A DNA stretch of 64,000 nt from Lysobacteraceae bacterium 2PB (GTDB taxonomy: Bacteria; Pseudomonadota; Gammaproteobacteria; Xanthomonadales; Xanthomonadaceae), in the NCBI GenBank assembly GCA_005502915.1, contig SCMT01000006.1:1-64000 (forward strand). Reading direction: 5' to 3'. Within the stretch, counting starts at the first letter, position 1. Every line of letters starts with the position of its first letter. This document shows, piece by piece, positions 52,468 through 61,731 of this stretch. A program made the position numbers and the translations under genes. The notes below the pieces were generated by a model. It did no database searches. It was given only the letters and a program-made list of their open reading frames with translations, and was not told where the DNA came from.

Positions 52468-53529
52468 ATGATGTCCGGACACCCGACCCATACTCCGGAT
52501 GGCGATGCCGCCAGACCCGCCGTCGCCGTCCTCGGCGCCGGTTCCTGGGGCACCGCACTCGCCGCCCTGATCGCCCGGCACGGTCACCGCACCGTGCTCT
52601 GGGGTCGCGATCGCGACACCGTGGCGGCCATCGACGGCCGCCACGAGAATCCCCGCTACCTGCCGGGGATTCCCCTGCCCGACACCCTCCGCGCCACGCC
52701 CGACCTCGCCGCCGCCCTCGACGGCTGCGACCTGGTCCTCGTGGTGACGCCCTCGCACGCCTTCGCGGAAACGCTGCACGCGCTCGCACCGCTCCGTCCG
52801 GCCCACGCCGGCGTCGCCTGGGCGACCAAGGGCTTCGAGCCCGGCTCCGGCCGGTTCCTGCATGAAGTCGCCGGCGGCATCCTGCCCGACGACGTGCCGC
52901 TGGCCGTGGTCACCGGCCCTTCGTTCGCGAAGGAAGTCGCCGCCGGCCTGCCGACCGCGCTCACCGTGCATTCCGACACGCCCGCCTTCGCGCAGCAGGT
53001 CGCCGACACCCTGCATGGCCCCGCGTTCCGCGCCTACACCGGCGAGGACATGCTGGGCGCCGAGCTCGGCGGCGCGATGAAGAACGTGCTCGCGGTCGCC
53101 ACCGGCGTCGCCGACGGCATGGATCTGGGCCTCAACGCGCGCGCCGGCCTGATCACGCGCGGCCTCAACGAGATGTTGCGCCTCAATGTCGCCATCGGCG
53201 GCAAGGTCGAAACGCTGATGGGCCTCGCCGGCCTCGGCGACCTCGTGTTGACCTGCACCGGCGACCTCTCGCGCAACCGTCGCCTCGGCCTCGCGCTGGG
53301 GCGCGGCCAGTCGATCGCCGACGCCGTGCGCGAGATCGGCCAGGTGGTCGAATCGATCCAGACCGCCGACGAAGTCATGCGCCAGGCGGATCGCCATGGC
53401 GTCGAACTGCCGATCACCTCCACCGTGCGCGACGTCCTGCACGGCGGCATCACGCCCGCCGAGGGCCTGCGCCGGCTGATGGCCCGCGAACAGAAACCCG
53501 AGTATCCCACCGGCCTGTTCGGCGATTGA
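52468..53529 (+). CDS. gpsA: Glycerol-3-phosphate dehydrogenase [NAD(P)+] GpsA
   Basis: Reduces dihydroxyacetone phosphate to sn-glycerol-3-phosphate for phospholipid synthesis. 353 aa. The N-terminal Rossmann motif is [22 protein letters not shown]. Substrate-binding and catalytic parts include [67 protein letters not shown] and [23 protein letters not shown], the last being the family signature. Two adjacent ATGs (52468, 52471) are possible starts. A symmetrical hairpin follows the stop. Confidence 0.97.
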   Translation: MMSGHPTHTPDGDAARPAVAVLGAGSWGTALAALIARHGHRTVLWGRDRDTVAAIDGRHENPRYLPGIPLPDTLRATPDLAAALDGCDLVLVVTPSHAFAETLHALAPLRPAHAGVAWATKGFEPGSGRFLHEVAGGILPDDVPLAVVTGPSFAKEVAAGLPTALTVHSDTPAFAQQVADTLHGPAFRAYTGEDMLGAELGGAMKNVLAVATGVADGMDLGLNARAGLITRGLNEMLRLNVAIGGKVETLMGLAGLGDLVLTCTGDLSRNRRLGLALGRGQSIADAVREIGQVVESIQTADEVMRQADRHGVELPITSTVRDVLHGGITPAEGLRRLMAREQKPEYPTGLFGD

Positions 53530-53551
53530 TCCTCCCCGCCGCCGGAAACGA

Positions 53552-53575
53552 CAACGGCCCCGTTCGGGGCCGTTG
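53552..53575. terminator. Bidirectional hairpin between gpsA and the Ax21-like gene
   Basis: A perfect 10-bp stem CAACGGCCCC / GGGGCCGTTG with a 4-nt loop (GTTC) lies between two convergent genes. No T-run on the plus side. A shared terminator is inferred from position. Confidence 0.6.
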
Positions 53576-53619
53576 CGCTCTCGGCCGCCGCAGGATGCGA
53601 CAGCCAGACGATCGGGACG

Positions 53620-54204
53620 TCAGAAGCTCGCGCGGACGCCGAGCGTGTAGCGCGAAGCCAGGTCGCCGGCCTCGACTTCGCCGACGATGCCCCAGGTCTC
53701 GTTGATGATGAGCTGGGCGCCGAGCGTGCCGCTGAACTCGCCCTCGTAATCGCTGCCGTCGACGTAGTTCGCCTTCACCCAGCCCTCGAAGTTGTTCGAG
53801 AGCGCGCCGCGCAGGCCGACCGAGAGGCGGGCACCATCGAGGTTGTCGCGGAAGAGGTCCGAATCCAGTTCGGTGTGCTGGAAGCCGAGCTCGGCGGTGA
53901 GATCGGCGTTGTCGAACACGGTGTGCCGATAGCCCAGGCCGATCTGCATGTCGCGCGCATCGATGTCGACCGCCAGGTCGTCGTTGCGCGCCCAGGCATA
54001 GCCACCGTAGACGTAGAAGTTGTCCGACAGCTCGATCGAGGTGCGGATCCCCACGCCGTCGAAATCGAGGGTGTCGGTGCCGTCGTCGACGCTCAGGCGC
54101 TGCACGCCCGCTTCGACGTAGCTGAAACTGCCCAGGCTGTCCCGGGCGGACGCCGCGAACGGCGTGGTGGCCAGCAGCATTGCGGCCGCGAGAAGCTTCT
54201 TCAT
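53620..54204 (-). CDS. Ax21-family outer-membrane beta-barrel protein (second copy)
   Basis: A 194-aa protein with a signal peptide (about 1-20) and an eight-strand-type barrel: alternating strands such as NFYVYGGYAWARNDDLAVD, MQIGLGYRHTVFDNADLTAELGFQHTELD and ARLSVGLRGALSNNFEGWVKANYV. It ends in Phe, as outer-membrane proteins usually do (TLGVRASF). It resembles the protein encoded immediately upstream, so the two are tandem paralogs. The true start at 54204 begins the signal peptide, although the frame continues far upstream. Confidence 0.85.
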   Translation of the reverse strand: MKKLLAAAMLLATTPFAASARDSLGSFSYVEAGVQRLSVDDGTDTLDFDGVGIRTSIELSDNFYVYGGYAWARNDDLAVDIDARDMQIGLGYRHTVFDNADLTAELGFQHTELDSDLFRDNLDGARLSVGLRGALSNNFEGWVKANYVDGSDYEGEFSGTLGAQLIINETWGIVGEVEAGDLASRYTLGVRASF

Positions 54205-54307
54205 GAATGTCCCTGCATTGCGGATGGTGTTGTGGTCCAGTCCGCGCCCTCCGGCGCGGGGCCGCCGAGTGTACCCAAGCCCGCGCCGATCCGCGCGGAC
54301 GGGTGTC

Positions 54308-54339
54308 CGGAACAAGAAAACCCGGCCGGAGCCGGGTTT
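54308..54339 (-). terminator. Terminator behind the first Ax21-family gene
   Basis: On the minus strand, stem AAACCCGGC / GCCGGGTTT with loop TCCG, followed by TTCTTGTT. It lies about 100 bp downstream of the Ax21-like gene that ends at 54438. Confidence 0.7.
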
Positions 54340-54437
54340 CCAGGTCGCGTCGCGGAGGGGAGGGCCGCAGTGCGCGAAAGGCGGATGTGGGGGCGTCCGC
54401 CACGCCTGCACGGGTTCGTGCCGGACGATGCGTCTGC

Positions 54438-54995
54438 TTACCAGGTGAAGCGCGGGCCGACGAACCACTGGGTGTTGCCGTCGGCGAACTTCACGTCGCC
54501 GTTGAGGCCCCAGTTCTCGTTGAACTTCACGGTCGCGCCGAGGCGGCCGTAGAAATCGCCGTCGAACTGCTCGTAGTCCTCGTAGCCGGCCATCGCGTAG
54601 CCTTCGAACTTCGGCGCCAGCGCGCCTCGCACCCCGACTTCGGCGCTGTAGCCGTCGAAGTCCAGGCCGGAGCCGAAGTTGGTCTTCTCGTAGGCGACGC
54701 GGGCCACCAGATCGGCCTTCTGGGACAGTTCGTGATTGAAGCCGACGCCGAGGCGCCACTGGTCGAAGTCGATGTTGGTGTCGTCGATTTCCTGGTTGCT
54801 GTAGGCGCCGAAGAGATGGAACTTGGGGTGGACCGCGACGGAGGCATCGATGCCGTAGCCCTTGGCATCGGCATTGCCATCGCCATTCGTGGCTGCGTAA
54901 CCGCCCTGCACGAAGTTGTAGGACACGCCTTCCGCGGCCGATGCGGCGAACGGAACGGCAGCGAGCAGGGTGAGGGCGAGGAGGGTGCGCTTCAT
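54438..54995 (-). CDS. ax21: Ax21-family outer-membrane protein
   Basis: A 185-aa protein with a signal peptide (about 1-20, AASA-A) and a mature start AEGVSYNFVQGGYAATNGDG that closely resembles Ax21 of Xanthomonas. Barrel-like strands follow (FHLFGAYSNQEIDD, YSAEVGVRGALAPKFEGYAMAGYEDYEQ), ending in FVGPRFTW. Ax21 is an abundant outer-membrane protein of this group; earlier claims of a signalling or elicitor role were withdrawn. AAGAGGTC precedes the ATG. Same strand as the paralog, but a terminator-like hairpin lies between them. Confidence 0.88.
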   Translation of the reverse strand: MKRTLLALTLLAAVPFAASAAEGVSYNFVQGGYAATNGDGNADAKGYGIDASVAVHPKFHLFGAYSNQEIDDTNIDFDQWRLGVGFNHELSQKADLVARVAYEKTNFGSGLDFDGYSAEVGVRGALAPKFEGYAMAGYEDYEQFDGDFYGRLGATVKFNENWGLNGDVKFADGNTQWFVGPRFTW

Positions 54996-55155
54996 GGAAT
55001 GACCTCTTGTTCTGTTGTCGTGTGTGAGGCCGTCGCGGAATGTGTGGGACGTGGGGAGAGAGAGGCATTCCGATCCGGTGATGCGCATTCTCGGCATCGG
55101 CGCCTAACGAAACCTTAATTTTCAGGTCGCGGCATCGGGAACTTTCGGAAAGCAT

Positions 55156-55833
55156 TCAGGCACGTCGCAGCGCGGCGGCATCGCGCGCGAGCGCATGAAT
55201 CCCAGCCCAATCGCGCATGCGTATGCTGTTCGTCGGCACCATCCACGAACCGCCGACCGCGAAGACGTTCCGCAGTGAGAGATAAGCAGGCGCCTTCGCC
55301 GCATCGATGCCGCCGGTCGGGCAGAAGCGCACATCCGGGAACGGTCCTGCGAACGCACGCAGCGCCGCAATGCCGCCGCTGGACTCCGCCGGGAAGAACT
55401 TGAAGCGCCGGTAGCCAAGTTCGCGCGCGATCATGAGTTCGCTCGCGGTGGCGATGCCCGGCAGCAGCGGCAGCGCATGGCCGTTCCCGGCGTGCAGCAG
55501 CGCAGGCGTGGCGCCGGGCGAGATCGCGAATGCGGCGCCGGCGCGTACGACCGCATCTAGATCGCGCGCATCCAGCACGGTGCCTGCGCCGACGATGGCG
55601 CCGGGCACGTCGCGCATGCGTTCGATCGCCTTCAGGGCGACCGGGGTGCGCAGCGTGACTTCGAGCACCGGCAGGCCGGCGTCGACGAGGGCGTGCGCCA
55701 GCGGTACGGCATCGTCGATCGATTCGACGACCAGCACGGGCACGATGCAGGTGCGTTCGAAGAGGCCGTCGAGCGCCGCGCTGCGCGCATCGGTCATGCC
55801 TGCTGCGGTCATGGCGCCGTCGAAGCCGCTCAT
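55156..55833 (-). CDS. eda: 2-dehydro-3-deoxy-phosphogluconate (KDPG) aldolase
   Basis: Cleaves KDPG to pyruvate and glyceraldehyde-3-phosphate, the last step of the galacturonate and Entner-Doudoroff routes. 225 aa. Glu58 in PVLEVTLRTP and the Schiff-base Lys145 in RRFKFFPAE are visible, with the phosphate-binding CPTGGI motif. It overlaps the KDG kinase by 4 bp (ATGA), so the two are translated together. Within the pectin locus it handles the KDPG made by that kinase. Confidence 0.95.
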   Translation of the reverse strand: MSGFDGAMTAAGMTDARSAALDGLFERTCIVPVLVVESIDDAVPLAHALVDAGLPVLEVTLRTPVALKAIERMRDVPGAIVGAGTVLDARDLDAVVRAGAAFAISPGATPALLHAGNGHALPLLPGIATASELMIARELGYRRFKFFPAESSGGIAALRAFAGPFPDVRFCPTGGIDAAKAPAYLSLRNVFAVGGSWMVPTNSIRMRDWAGIHALARDAAALRRA

Positions 55834-56867
55834 CGCTTCACGTCCAGTCGTTCGTTGCGCACGAGGGCGTGGACGTCCTCGACATCGGACAGATGGAAGT
55901 CGCCGGGCTGGCTGTGCTTGAGGCAGGCGGCGGCGAGACCGAAGGCCAGGCTGTCGCCGTCGGGCATGGCGGTGAGCAGTCCATGGAGCACGCCGGCCGC
56001 GAAGGCGTCGCCGGCGCCGATGCGATCGACGATGCCGTGCAGCACGCGCGGTTGGGCGACGTGCAGCGCGCCATCGCGCGTGGCCATCAGCGCGCCCAGG
56101 CCGTGGTCGTCGACGCTGTGCTGCGTGCGCACGGTCGTGACCACGCGCTGCAGGCGCGGAAACGCATGGAAGGCACGCGCCGCGGCCGCCGCGAAACGCG
56201 CCCCGGGTTCGACGAGCTCCGCATCCTGCGCGTCCCCGCCATCCTCGCCGAGCACCACTGCGATATCGCGATGGTCCGCGAAGGCGAGCGCGGCTTCGCC
56301 GATGAGTGCGCGCAGAATGGTTGCAGGATCGCCGTCCCACGCAGCCCAGAGTTTCGCGCGGAAATTGCCGTCGAACGACACCAGTGCGCCCGCTTCACGC
56401 GCCGCGCGCGCGGCGTCGATCGCTGCATCCGCCGTGGCCTGGCCGAGCGCGGGCGTCACGCCGGACACATGGAACAGGCGCGTGCCCTGCAGCAGTCGCG
56501 GCCAGTCGTAGGCATGCGCGGGCGTGGTCGCGAATGCGGAACCCGCGCGGTCGTACAGCACCTCGCTGGGCCGCAGTCCCGCGCCCTGCGAGAGGAAGTA
56601 CAGGCCCATGCGACCGGGCGCGCGACGCACGCGTCCGACATGCACGCCATGCCGGCGCAATTCGCCGAGCGCCGCATCGCCCAGCGCATTGTCCGCGACC
56701 GTGCCGAGCAGCTCGGCATCGTGTCCGAACCTCGCAAGCGAGACGGTGACGTTGGCTTCCGCCCCGCCGACATGCACATCGAATGCAGGGTGCTGCAGCA
56801 GGCGTTCGCGGCCCGGCGCTGACAGGCGCAGGAGCAGTTCACCGAAACAGGCGACGGGGTGTGGCAT
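55830..56867 (-). CDS. kdgK: 2-keto-3-deoxygluconate (KDG) kinase, PfkB family
   Basis: Phosphorylates KDG, the product of galacturonate breakdown, to KDPG. 345 aa. PfkB signatures: VGGAEANVTVSLARFG near residue 34 and the catalytic-base motif DRIGAGDAFAAGV with Asp287. It forms an operon with eda and is divergent from the TonB-dependent receptor, sharing a 186-bp promoter region with an operator-like site. Other sugar kinases of the family cannot be excluded, but the partner aldolase makes KDG the likely substrate. Confidence 0.93.
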   Translation of the reverse strand: MPHPVACFGELLLRLSAPGRERLLQHPAFDVHVGGAEANVTVSLARFGHDAELLGTVADNALGDAALGELRRHGVHVGRVRRAPGRMGLYFLSQGAGLRPSEVLYDRAGSAFATTPAHAYDWPRLLQGTRLFHVSGVTPALGQATADAAIDAARAAREAGALVSFDGNFRAKLWAAWDGDPATILRALIGEAALAFADHRDIAVVLGEDGGDAQDAELVEPGARFAAAAARAFHAFPRLQRVVTTVRTQHSVDDHGLGALMATRDGALHVAQPRVLHGIVDRIGAGDAFAAGVLHGLLTAMPDGDSLAFGLAAACLKHSQPGDFHLSDVEDVHALVRNERLDVKR

Positions 56868-56942
56868 ACGTCCTCCTCATGGGATGGCATCGTGCTGCTG
56901 CGTTGCAGCATGCAATGCGGTCTGGGTTTTGATAGCGTCTTT

Positions 56943-56958
56943 GGCCAGCGGTGTCATT
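56943..56958. promoter_or_regulatory. Candidate pectin-regulon operator (copy 1)
   Basis: Read on the minus strand it is AATGACACCGCTGGCC, matching the site at 63130 (AATGACACCGGTTTCC) at 13 of 16 positions. It lies in the divergent promoter between kdgK and the TonB-dependent receptor. The regulator is not in this window. Confidence 0.5.
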
Positions 56959-57053
56959 CGGTGCCGCCCGAGGCCATCATAACCTCGGTCCGATACCGGA
57001 AGATGCTGGAATCCGCAGATATCGGGCCTGTTTCTTCAAGAAAGGGGATGTCG

Positions 57054-59987
57054 ATGCACAGGCAGTACGGCAGGAAAAAGACACCGGTTACCATTCTCGC
57101 CGCCTCGATCGGCCTGGCGCTGCAGTTCGCAGCGCTGTCTGCGAGCGCGCAGGCGGCGCAGCAGGCCCCTGCGACCGAGGGCGAGCCGAGCGGCGAGGAC
57201 CTGGACACCATCAAGGTCACGGGCTTCCGCGCCAGTCTGATCCGCGCACTGGACGAGAAACGCGATTCGGCCGAGCAGATCGATGCGATCGTCGCCGAGG
57301 ACATCGGCAAGTTCCCCGACCAGAACCTGGCCGAATCGCTGCAGCGCATCCCGGGCGTGTCGATCGACCGCGATGCCGGCGAAGGCCGCTCGATCACCGT
57401 GCGCGGCCTCGGCCCGGACTTCACGCGCGTGCGCCTCAACGGCATGGAAGCGCTGTCCACGACCGGCGGCACCGACAGTTCCGGCGGCGCGAACCGCGGA
57501 CGCGGCTTCGATTTCAACGTCTTCGCGTCCGAGCTGTTCAGCAACCTCACGGTGCGCAAGACGCAGTCGGCGGAGATCGACGAAGGTTCGCTCGGTGCGA
57601 CCGTCGACCTGCGCGCCGGACGGCCGTTCGACTATCGCGAGTTCACCGCGACCGTGAGCGGGCAGATGAGCTACAACGACCTGTCCGGCGACTGGGATCC
57701 GCGCTTCGCGGGGCTGATCAGCAGCGTCTGGGCGGATGGTCGCATCGGCGCGGCCTTGTCCGTGGCCTACAGCGAGCGCGGCCTGCTTGAGGAAGGCTTC
57801 AGTGCGGTGCGCTGGGAGCCGAGCAGTGCGTCGGGTGGTTTCTGCAGCCCGGTCGGCGTGACCCCGGCCTCGACCGCACCGGGCTCGTCGGCGGCGAATT
57901 GCGCGACCGGCATCGCGCGACCGGCCAATACCGCGTCCAACGTCAGCGCGTACAACACCGCGATGGCGCCCGGTGTATTCCACCCGCGCCTGCCGCGCTA
58001 TGGCCGCCTGCGCCACGAGCAGGAGCGCACCGGCGTGACCGGCAGCCTGCAGTTCAAGCTGACCGACGACACCACGCTGTCGGTGGATGCGCTGTACTCC
58101 AGGCTCGAAGCCAGCCGCCAGGAAGACTTCCTCGAAACCATCTCCTTCAGCCGCACCGCGGCGCAGGGCGGCAAGCCGCAGACCGAAGTGGTCGCGGCCG
58201 AAGTCGACGGGCGCGGCAACCTGGTCTACGGCGTGTTCAACAACGTCGACGTGCGCTCGGAATCGCGCTTCGACGAACTGGAAACCACCTTCACGCAGAT
58301 CGGCTTCGACCTGCAGACCCGGCTGAGCGACCGGGTGACGATGAACGCGCAGGCCGGGCGTTCCAAGTCCGAGTTCCGCAACCCGATCCAGACCACGGTC
58401 ACGCTGGACATCCAGAACATCGACGGCTATTCCTGGGACTTCCGCGGCAACGACCGGACGCCGGCGATCACCTATCCGTTCGACGTGAACAGCCCGACGG
58501 CCTGGCAGTGGATCAGCAGTCCGGCGTCGAATTCGACGGGTTCGGAAATCCGCGTGCGTCCGCTCGGTGCGGACAACGAATTCCAGAACGCCAAGGTCAA
58601 CCTGATCTTCGACATCAACGAAACCTTCGCGTTGAAGGCCGGTCTGGTGTGGAAGGAATACGACTTCGAGACCTTCGAGTTCCGTCGCGCGAACGAAACC
58701 CGCGTGCCCGGCCTGCCTGCGGGCGTGTCGGTCGCGGACATCACGCGGACCTTCAGCGGCTTCGGATCCGGCCTGGGCCAGCCGCGCGGTAACGCGCATG
58801 GCTGGTTGATTCCGGATCTCAACGCGATCGCGCGCCTGTTCAACATCTACTGCAACTGCGATCCGACGCCGGGGACATCGGGCGATGGCGACGACTTCCG
58901 CCTCGGCAGCATCACCGTCGGCAACGCGCGCGGCAACAACTTCGCGGTCACCGAGACCGACAAGGGCGGCTACGTGCAGCTCGATTTCGATACGGATTTC
59001 CTCGATCGTCGTCTGCGCGGCAACGTCGGCGTCCGCTACGCTTCCACCGAAGTCGCTGCCACGGGCTATCTCGCCACCGGCGGCGGCAGCGAGGTGGTCG
59101 TGAAGAACAGCTACACCGACACCCTGCCGTCGCTGAACCTGGCGTGGGACCTGACCGAAGATCTCGTGCTGCGTTTCGGTGCGGCGAAGGTGATGGCACG
59201 ACCGCAGCTGCCGAGCCTGAATCCGGGCGGCACGGTCAACACCACGCTGCGCACGATCACCACCGGCAACCCGATGCTCGATCCGTTCCGAGCGACGACC
59301 TACGACCTGTCGGCGGAGTGGTACTTCGGCGACAACGCGCTGCTCGGCGTTTCGCTGTTCTACAAGGACATCGATACCTACATCCAGACCCTGCGCGAGA
59401 CGCGTCCGTACAACACCACCGGCCTGCCGCTTGAACTGCTGGCGCCGGTCGGGTTGCCGGCGGACACGCCGTTCGACATCACCTCGCCGGTGAACACGCC
59501 GGGCGGTCCGCTGAAGGGTTTCGAGATCAACTATCAGCAACCGTTCTCGTTCCTGCCGGGCTTCTGGAGCGGTTTCGGCGTGCTGATCAACTATACCCAC
59601 GTCGAGTCCGAGATCGACTACGCGATCTCGCCGACCAGCAGCCTGTTCGTCACCGAGAACCTGGTGAACCTGTCGCCGGATGCCTGGAACGCGACCCTCT
59701 ACTACGAGAACAAGCGCTTCAGCGCGCGCGTCTCGGGTTCGTACCGCGACGACTACCTGCAGGTCGTGCCGGGCCGCAACAACAACGATGTCGAAGGCAA
59801 GCGCGAGACCTTCAATGTCGATGCGTCGCTGAAGTACAACGTCACCGACAAGTTCTCGGTCACGCTCGAAGGCATCAACCTCACCGACGAGTTCAACGAC
59901 CAGTTCGTGGACTCGAACGGCGATCGTGCGTCGGTCTACCACCACACCGGGCGCCAGTTCTTCGTGGGCGCACGCTATTCGTTCTGA
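57054..59987 (+). CDS. TonB-dependent receptor of the pectin locus
   Basis: A 977-aa outer-membrane receptor for active uptake, here probably of pectin-derived oligosaccharides. It has a signal peptide (about 1-33), a likely TonB-box region near DLDTIKVTGFR, and a plug domain (about 55-185; SAEQIDAIVAEDIGKFPDQNLAESLQRIPGVSIDRDAGEGRSITVRGLGPDFTRVRLNGME). The 22-strand barrel follows, ending in VGARYSF with terminal Phe. The sequence type is that of carbohydrate TonB receptors of Xanthomonadales and Caulobacter. Two starts are possible, 57048 and 57054; AAGGGG is better spaced for 57054. Substrate is inferred from the neighbouring lyase and kinase genes. Confidence 0.92.
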   Translation: MHRQYGRKKTPVTILAASIGLALQFAALSASAQAAQQAPATEGEPSGEDLDTIKVTGFRASLIRALDEKRDSAEQIDAIVAEDIGKFPDQNLAESLQRIPGVSIDRDAGEGRSITVRGLGPDFTRVRLNGMEALSTTGGTDSSGGANRGRGFDFNVFASELFSNLTVRKTQSAEIDEGSLGATVDLRAGRPFDYREFTATVSGQMSYNDLSGDWDPRFAGLISSVWADGRIGAALSVAYSERGLLEEGFSAVRWEPSSASGGFCSPVGVTPASTAPGSSAANCATGIARPANTASNVSAYNTAMAPGVFHPRLPRYGRLRHEQERTGVTGSLQFKLTDDTTLSVDALYSRLEASRQEDFLETISFSRTAAQGGKPQTEVVAAEVDGRGNLVYGVFNNVDVRSESRFDELETTFTQIGFDLQTRLSDRVTMNAQAGRSKSEFRNPIQTTVTLDIQNIDGYSWDFRGNDRTPAITYPFDVNSPTAWQWISSPASNSTGSEIRVRPLGADNEFQNAKVNLIFDINETFALKAGLVWKEYDFETFEFRRANETRVPGLPAGVSVADITRTFSGFGSGLGQPRGNAHGWLIPDLNAIARLFNIYCNCDPTPGTSGDGDDFRLGSITVGNARGNNFAVTETDKGGYVQLDFDTDFLDRRLRGNVGVRYASTEVAATGYLATGGGSEVVVKNSYTDTLPSLNLAWDLTEDLVLRFGAAKVMARPQLPSLNPGGTVNTTLRTITTGNPMLDPFRATTYDLSAEWYFGDNALLGVSLFYKDIDTYIQTLRETRPYNTTGLPLELLAPVGLPADTPFDITSPVNTPGGPLKGFEINYQQPFSFLPGFWSGFGVLINYTHVESEIDYAISPTSSLFVTENLVNLSPDAWNATLYYENKRFSARVSGSYRDDYLQVVPGRNNNDVEGKRETFNVDASLKYNVTDKFSVTLEGINLTDEFNDQFVDSNGDRASVYHHTGRQFFVGARYSF

Positions 59988-60015
59988 AGAAAGCCCTCCC
60001 CCCTTCCATCCCCCT

Positions 60016-60059
60016 TGGCGGCGCGCTCCTGACGGTGGGCGCGACCGCCTTCTTTTTTT
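60016..60059 (+). terminator. Rho-independent terminator of the TonB-dependent receptor
   Basis: A GC-rich imperfect stem (GGCGGCGCGCTC with GGGCGCGACCGCC) is followed by TTCTTTTTTT. It begins 29 bp after the stop codon and is well formed. Confidence 0.85.
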
Positions 60060-60101
60060 GCGCTCGCGGGCATGGGCGAAACCGGGGTCAGCCCGGGATG
60101 A

Positions 60102-61724
60102 TCAGAACGTCCCGCGCTGCACGAAGGGCGCCTGCTCGTAGAGCCGGCGCTCGCCGCCGCGCGGGTCGTTCTCCACGCGCGATGGGTGGTCGAACACCAT
60201 GGTGGCGCGATCCATCAGGTCGTAGCGCGGCCAGTGCGGCAGGCCGGTGTGGTTCGGATCGCCCCGCCGGGCGAAGGCGAGCAATGCCTCGCTCATCGCG
60301 TCCGCGACGCGCTGCGCGTCGTCGGAGTCGCCGGTGCGCGAACCGGGTTGACGGATGTTGTCGAAGGCCAGCGGGATGTCGAGGGTGTGCAGCGCGCGGT
60401 CGCGGCCGCCATCGAGCGGTGACGGGAAGTCCAGCTGGTAGACCCAGGTCGGTGCGCCCTGTCGCGCGCGCGCCTCGGCTTCGAGCACCGCGCCGCGCCA
60501 CGAGCGTCCGGCGGTCGTCGCGGCGAAGAAGACCTCGCTCGGCGTGTAGCCCGGATAGAGCCGGCGGTACTCGGCGATCACCACGTCCGTGGGCAGGTCG
60601 ACGTACTGGTGGCGACGCAATGCGTCCGGCAGCGTCGCCCAGGTCAATGCGTGGTGTGCCGGATCCTTGCCGAGGAAGGCGCGGGTTTCGTCGCGGGTGT
60701 TGCCGATGATCATCGGGATCGCGGCGGACTGCGGTGGCGCATCGGGATGGAAGGGATGGCGTGGCAGGTCGCGGCCGTCGAGTACGGGCCCGAAGTACAG
60801 CGCCATGTCCTCGACGCGCGAGGGGTCGCGCGTGCGCGCGGCGTCGAGCAGGCGTGCTGCCGGCAGTGCGAGCAGTGGATCGAGACGATCGGGCGCGATG
60901 CCGAGTGCGTCGATGAGCAGCCGCGCGCGCTGCGCGGCGGTGCGTGGCCCGGCGGCGGTGACCTGCTGGCCGCTCATGGTCATCGCACGGTGGAACAAGC
61001 CAGCGGCTGCCGGCATCGCCATCAGCGTGGCGATCTTCGCGCCACCACCGGATTGGCCGAACAGGGTGATGCTGCCGGGATCGCCTCCGAACTCGCCGAT
61101 GTGTTCGCGGATCCATTGCAGCGCGGCGATCAGGTCGAGCTGGCCGACGTTGCCCGAGGACGCGAAGCGTTCGTCGAACTCGCCGAGGGAGAGGTAGCCG
61201 AACAGATTGAGCCGGTGCTGCACGGTGACGACCACGACATCGCCGCGCAGGCACAGGCGCGTGCCGTCGTACAGCAGGTCGTTGCCGCCGCCGCTGGCGT
61301 AGCCGCCGCCGTGGATGTAGACCAGCACCGGACGTTTGGCCCTGTCCGTCGACGGCGTCCACACGTTGAGCGACAGGCAGTCCTCGCTGCCCGGGCCGAG
61401 CGCACCCGATTGCGCGGCGACCGGCCCGAAGCGCGTCGCGTCGCGCACGCCGCGCCAGCCCGGTTCCGGCCGTGGTGGCTGGAAGCGGTGGCGCGCGGTG
61501 TCCGCGCCGTATGGCAGGTGTCGGAAACACTGCACCTCGCGTCCGTCGGCGAGCGCGTGGCGCGTGCCGCGCAGTCGCCCGCCGCGTACGCGGACGATCG
61601 CGCCGGGCGATGCGCGTGCGCCAGCGAGGGTGCCGACGGCGAATGCGGATGACGGCATGCAGGCCAGCGCGCTGCCCGCCAGCAGCAGGCGACGTCGCGC
61701 GGCATCGATGTTGTTGCGCGCCAT
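60102..61724 (-). CDS. Secreted type-B carboxylesterase
   Basis: A 540-aa alpha/beta-hydrolase. The leader has RRRLLLAGSALAC (about 10-22), suggesting Tat or Sec export. The oxyanion HGGG is at 138-141 and the nucleophile Ser225 is in LFGQSGGGAK, followed by the typical type-B esterase block. It could remove acetyl or methyl groups, or other esters, from plant pectin, in keeping with its place 7 bp downstream of the pectate lyase. Specificity is not determined by sequence. The start at 61724 is chosen because the leader begins there. Confidence 0.9.
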   Translation of the reverse strand: MARNNIDAARRRLLLAGSALACMPSSAFAVGTLAGARASPGAIVRVRGGRLRGTRHALADGREVQCFRHLPYGADTARHRFQPPRPEPGWRGVRDATRFGPVAAQSGALGPGSEDCLSLNVWTPSTDRAKRPVLVYIHGGGYASGGGNDLLYDGTRLCLRGDVVVVTVQHRLNLFGYLSLGEFDERFASSGNVGQLDLIAALQWIREHIGEFGGDPGSITLFGQSGGGAKIATLMAMPAAAGLFHRAMTMSGQQVTAAGPRTAAQRARLLIDALGIAPDRLDPLLALPAARLLDAARTRDPSRVEDMALYFGPVLDGRDLPRHPFHPDAPPQSAAIPMIIGNTRDETRAFLGKDPAHHALTWATLPDALRRHQYVDLPTDVVIAEYRRLYPGYTPSEVFFAATTAGRSWRGAVLEAEARARQGAPTWVYQLDFPSPLDGGRDRALHTLDIPLAFDNIRQPGSRTGDSDDAQRVADAMSEALLAFARRGDPNHTGLPHWPRYDLMDRATMVFDHPSRVENDPRGGERRLYEQAPFVQRGTF

Positions 61725-61731
61725 TGTGATC

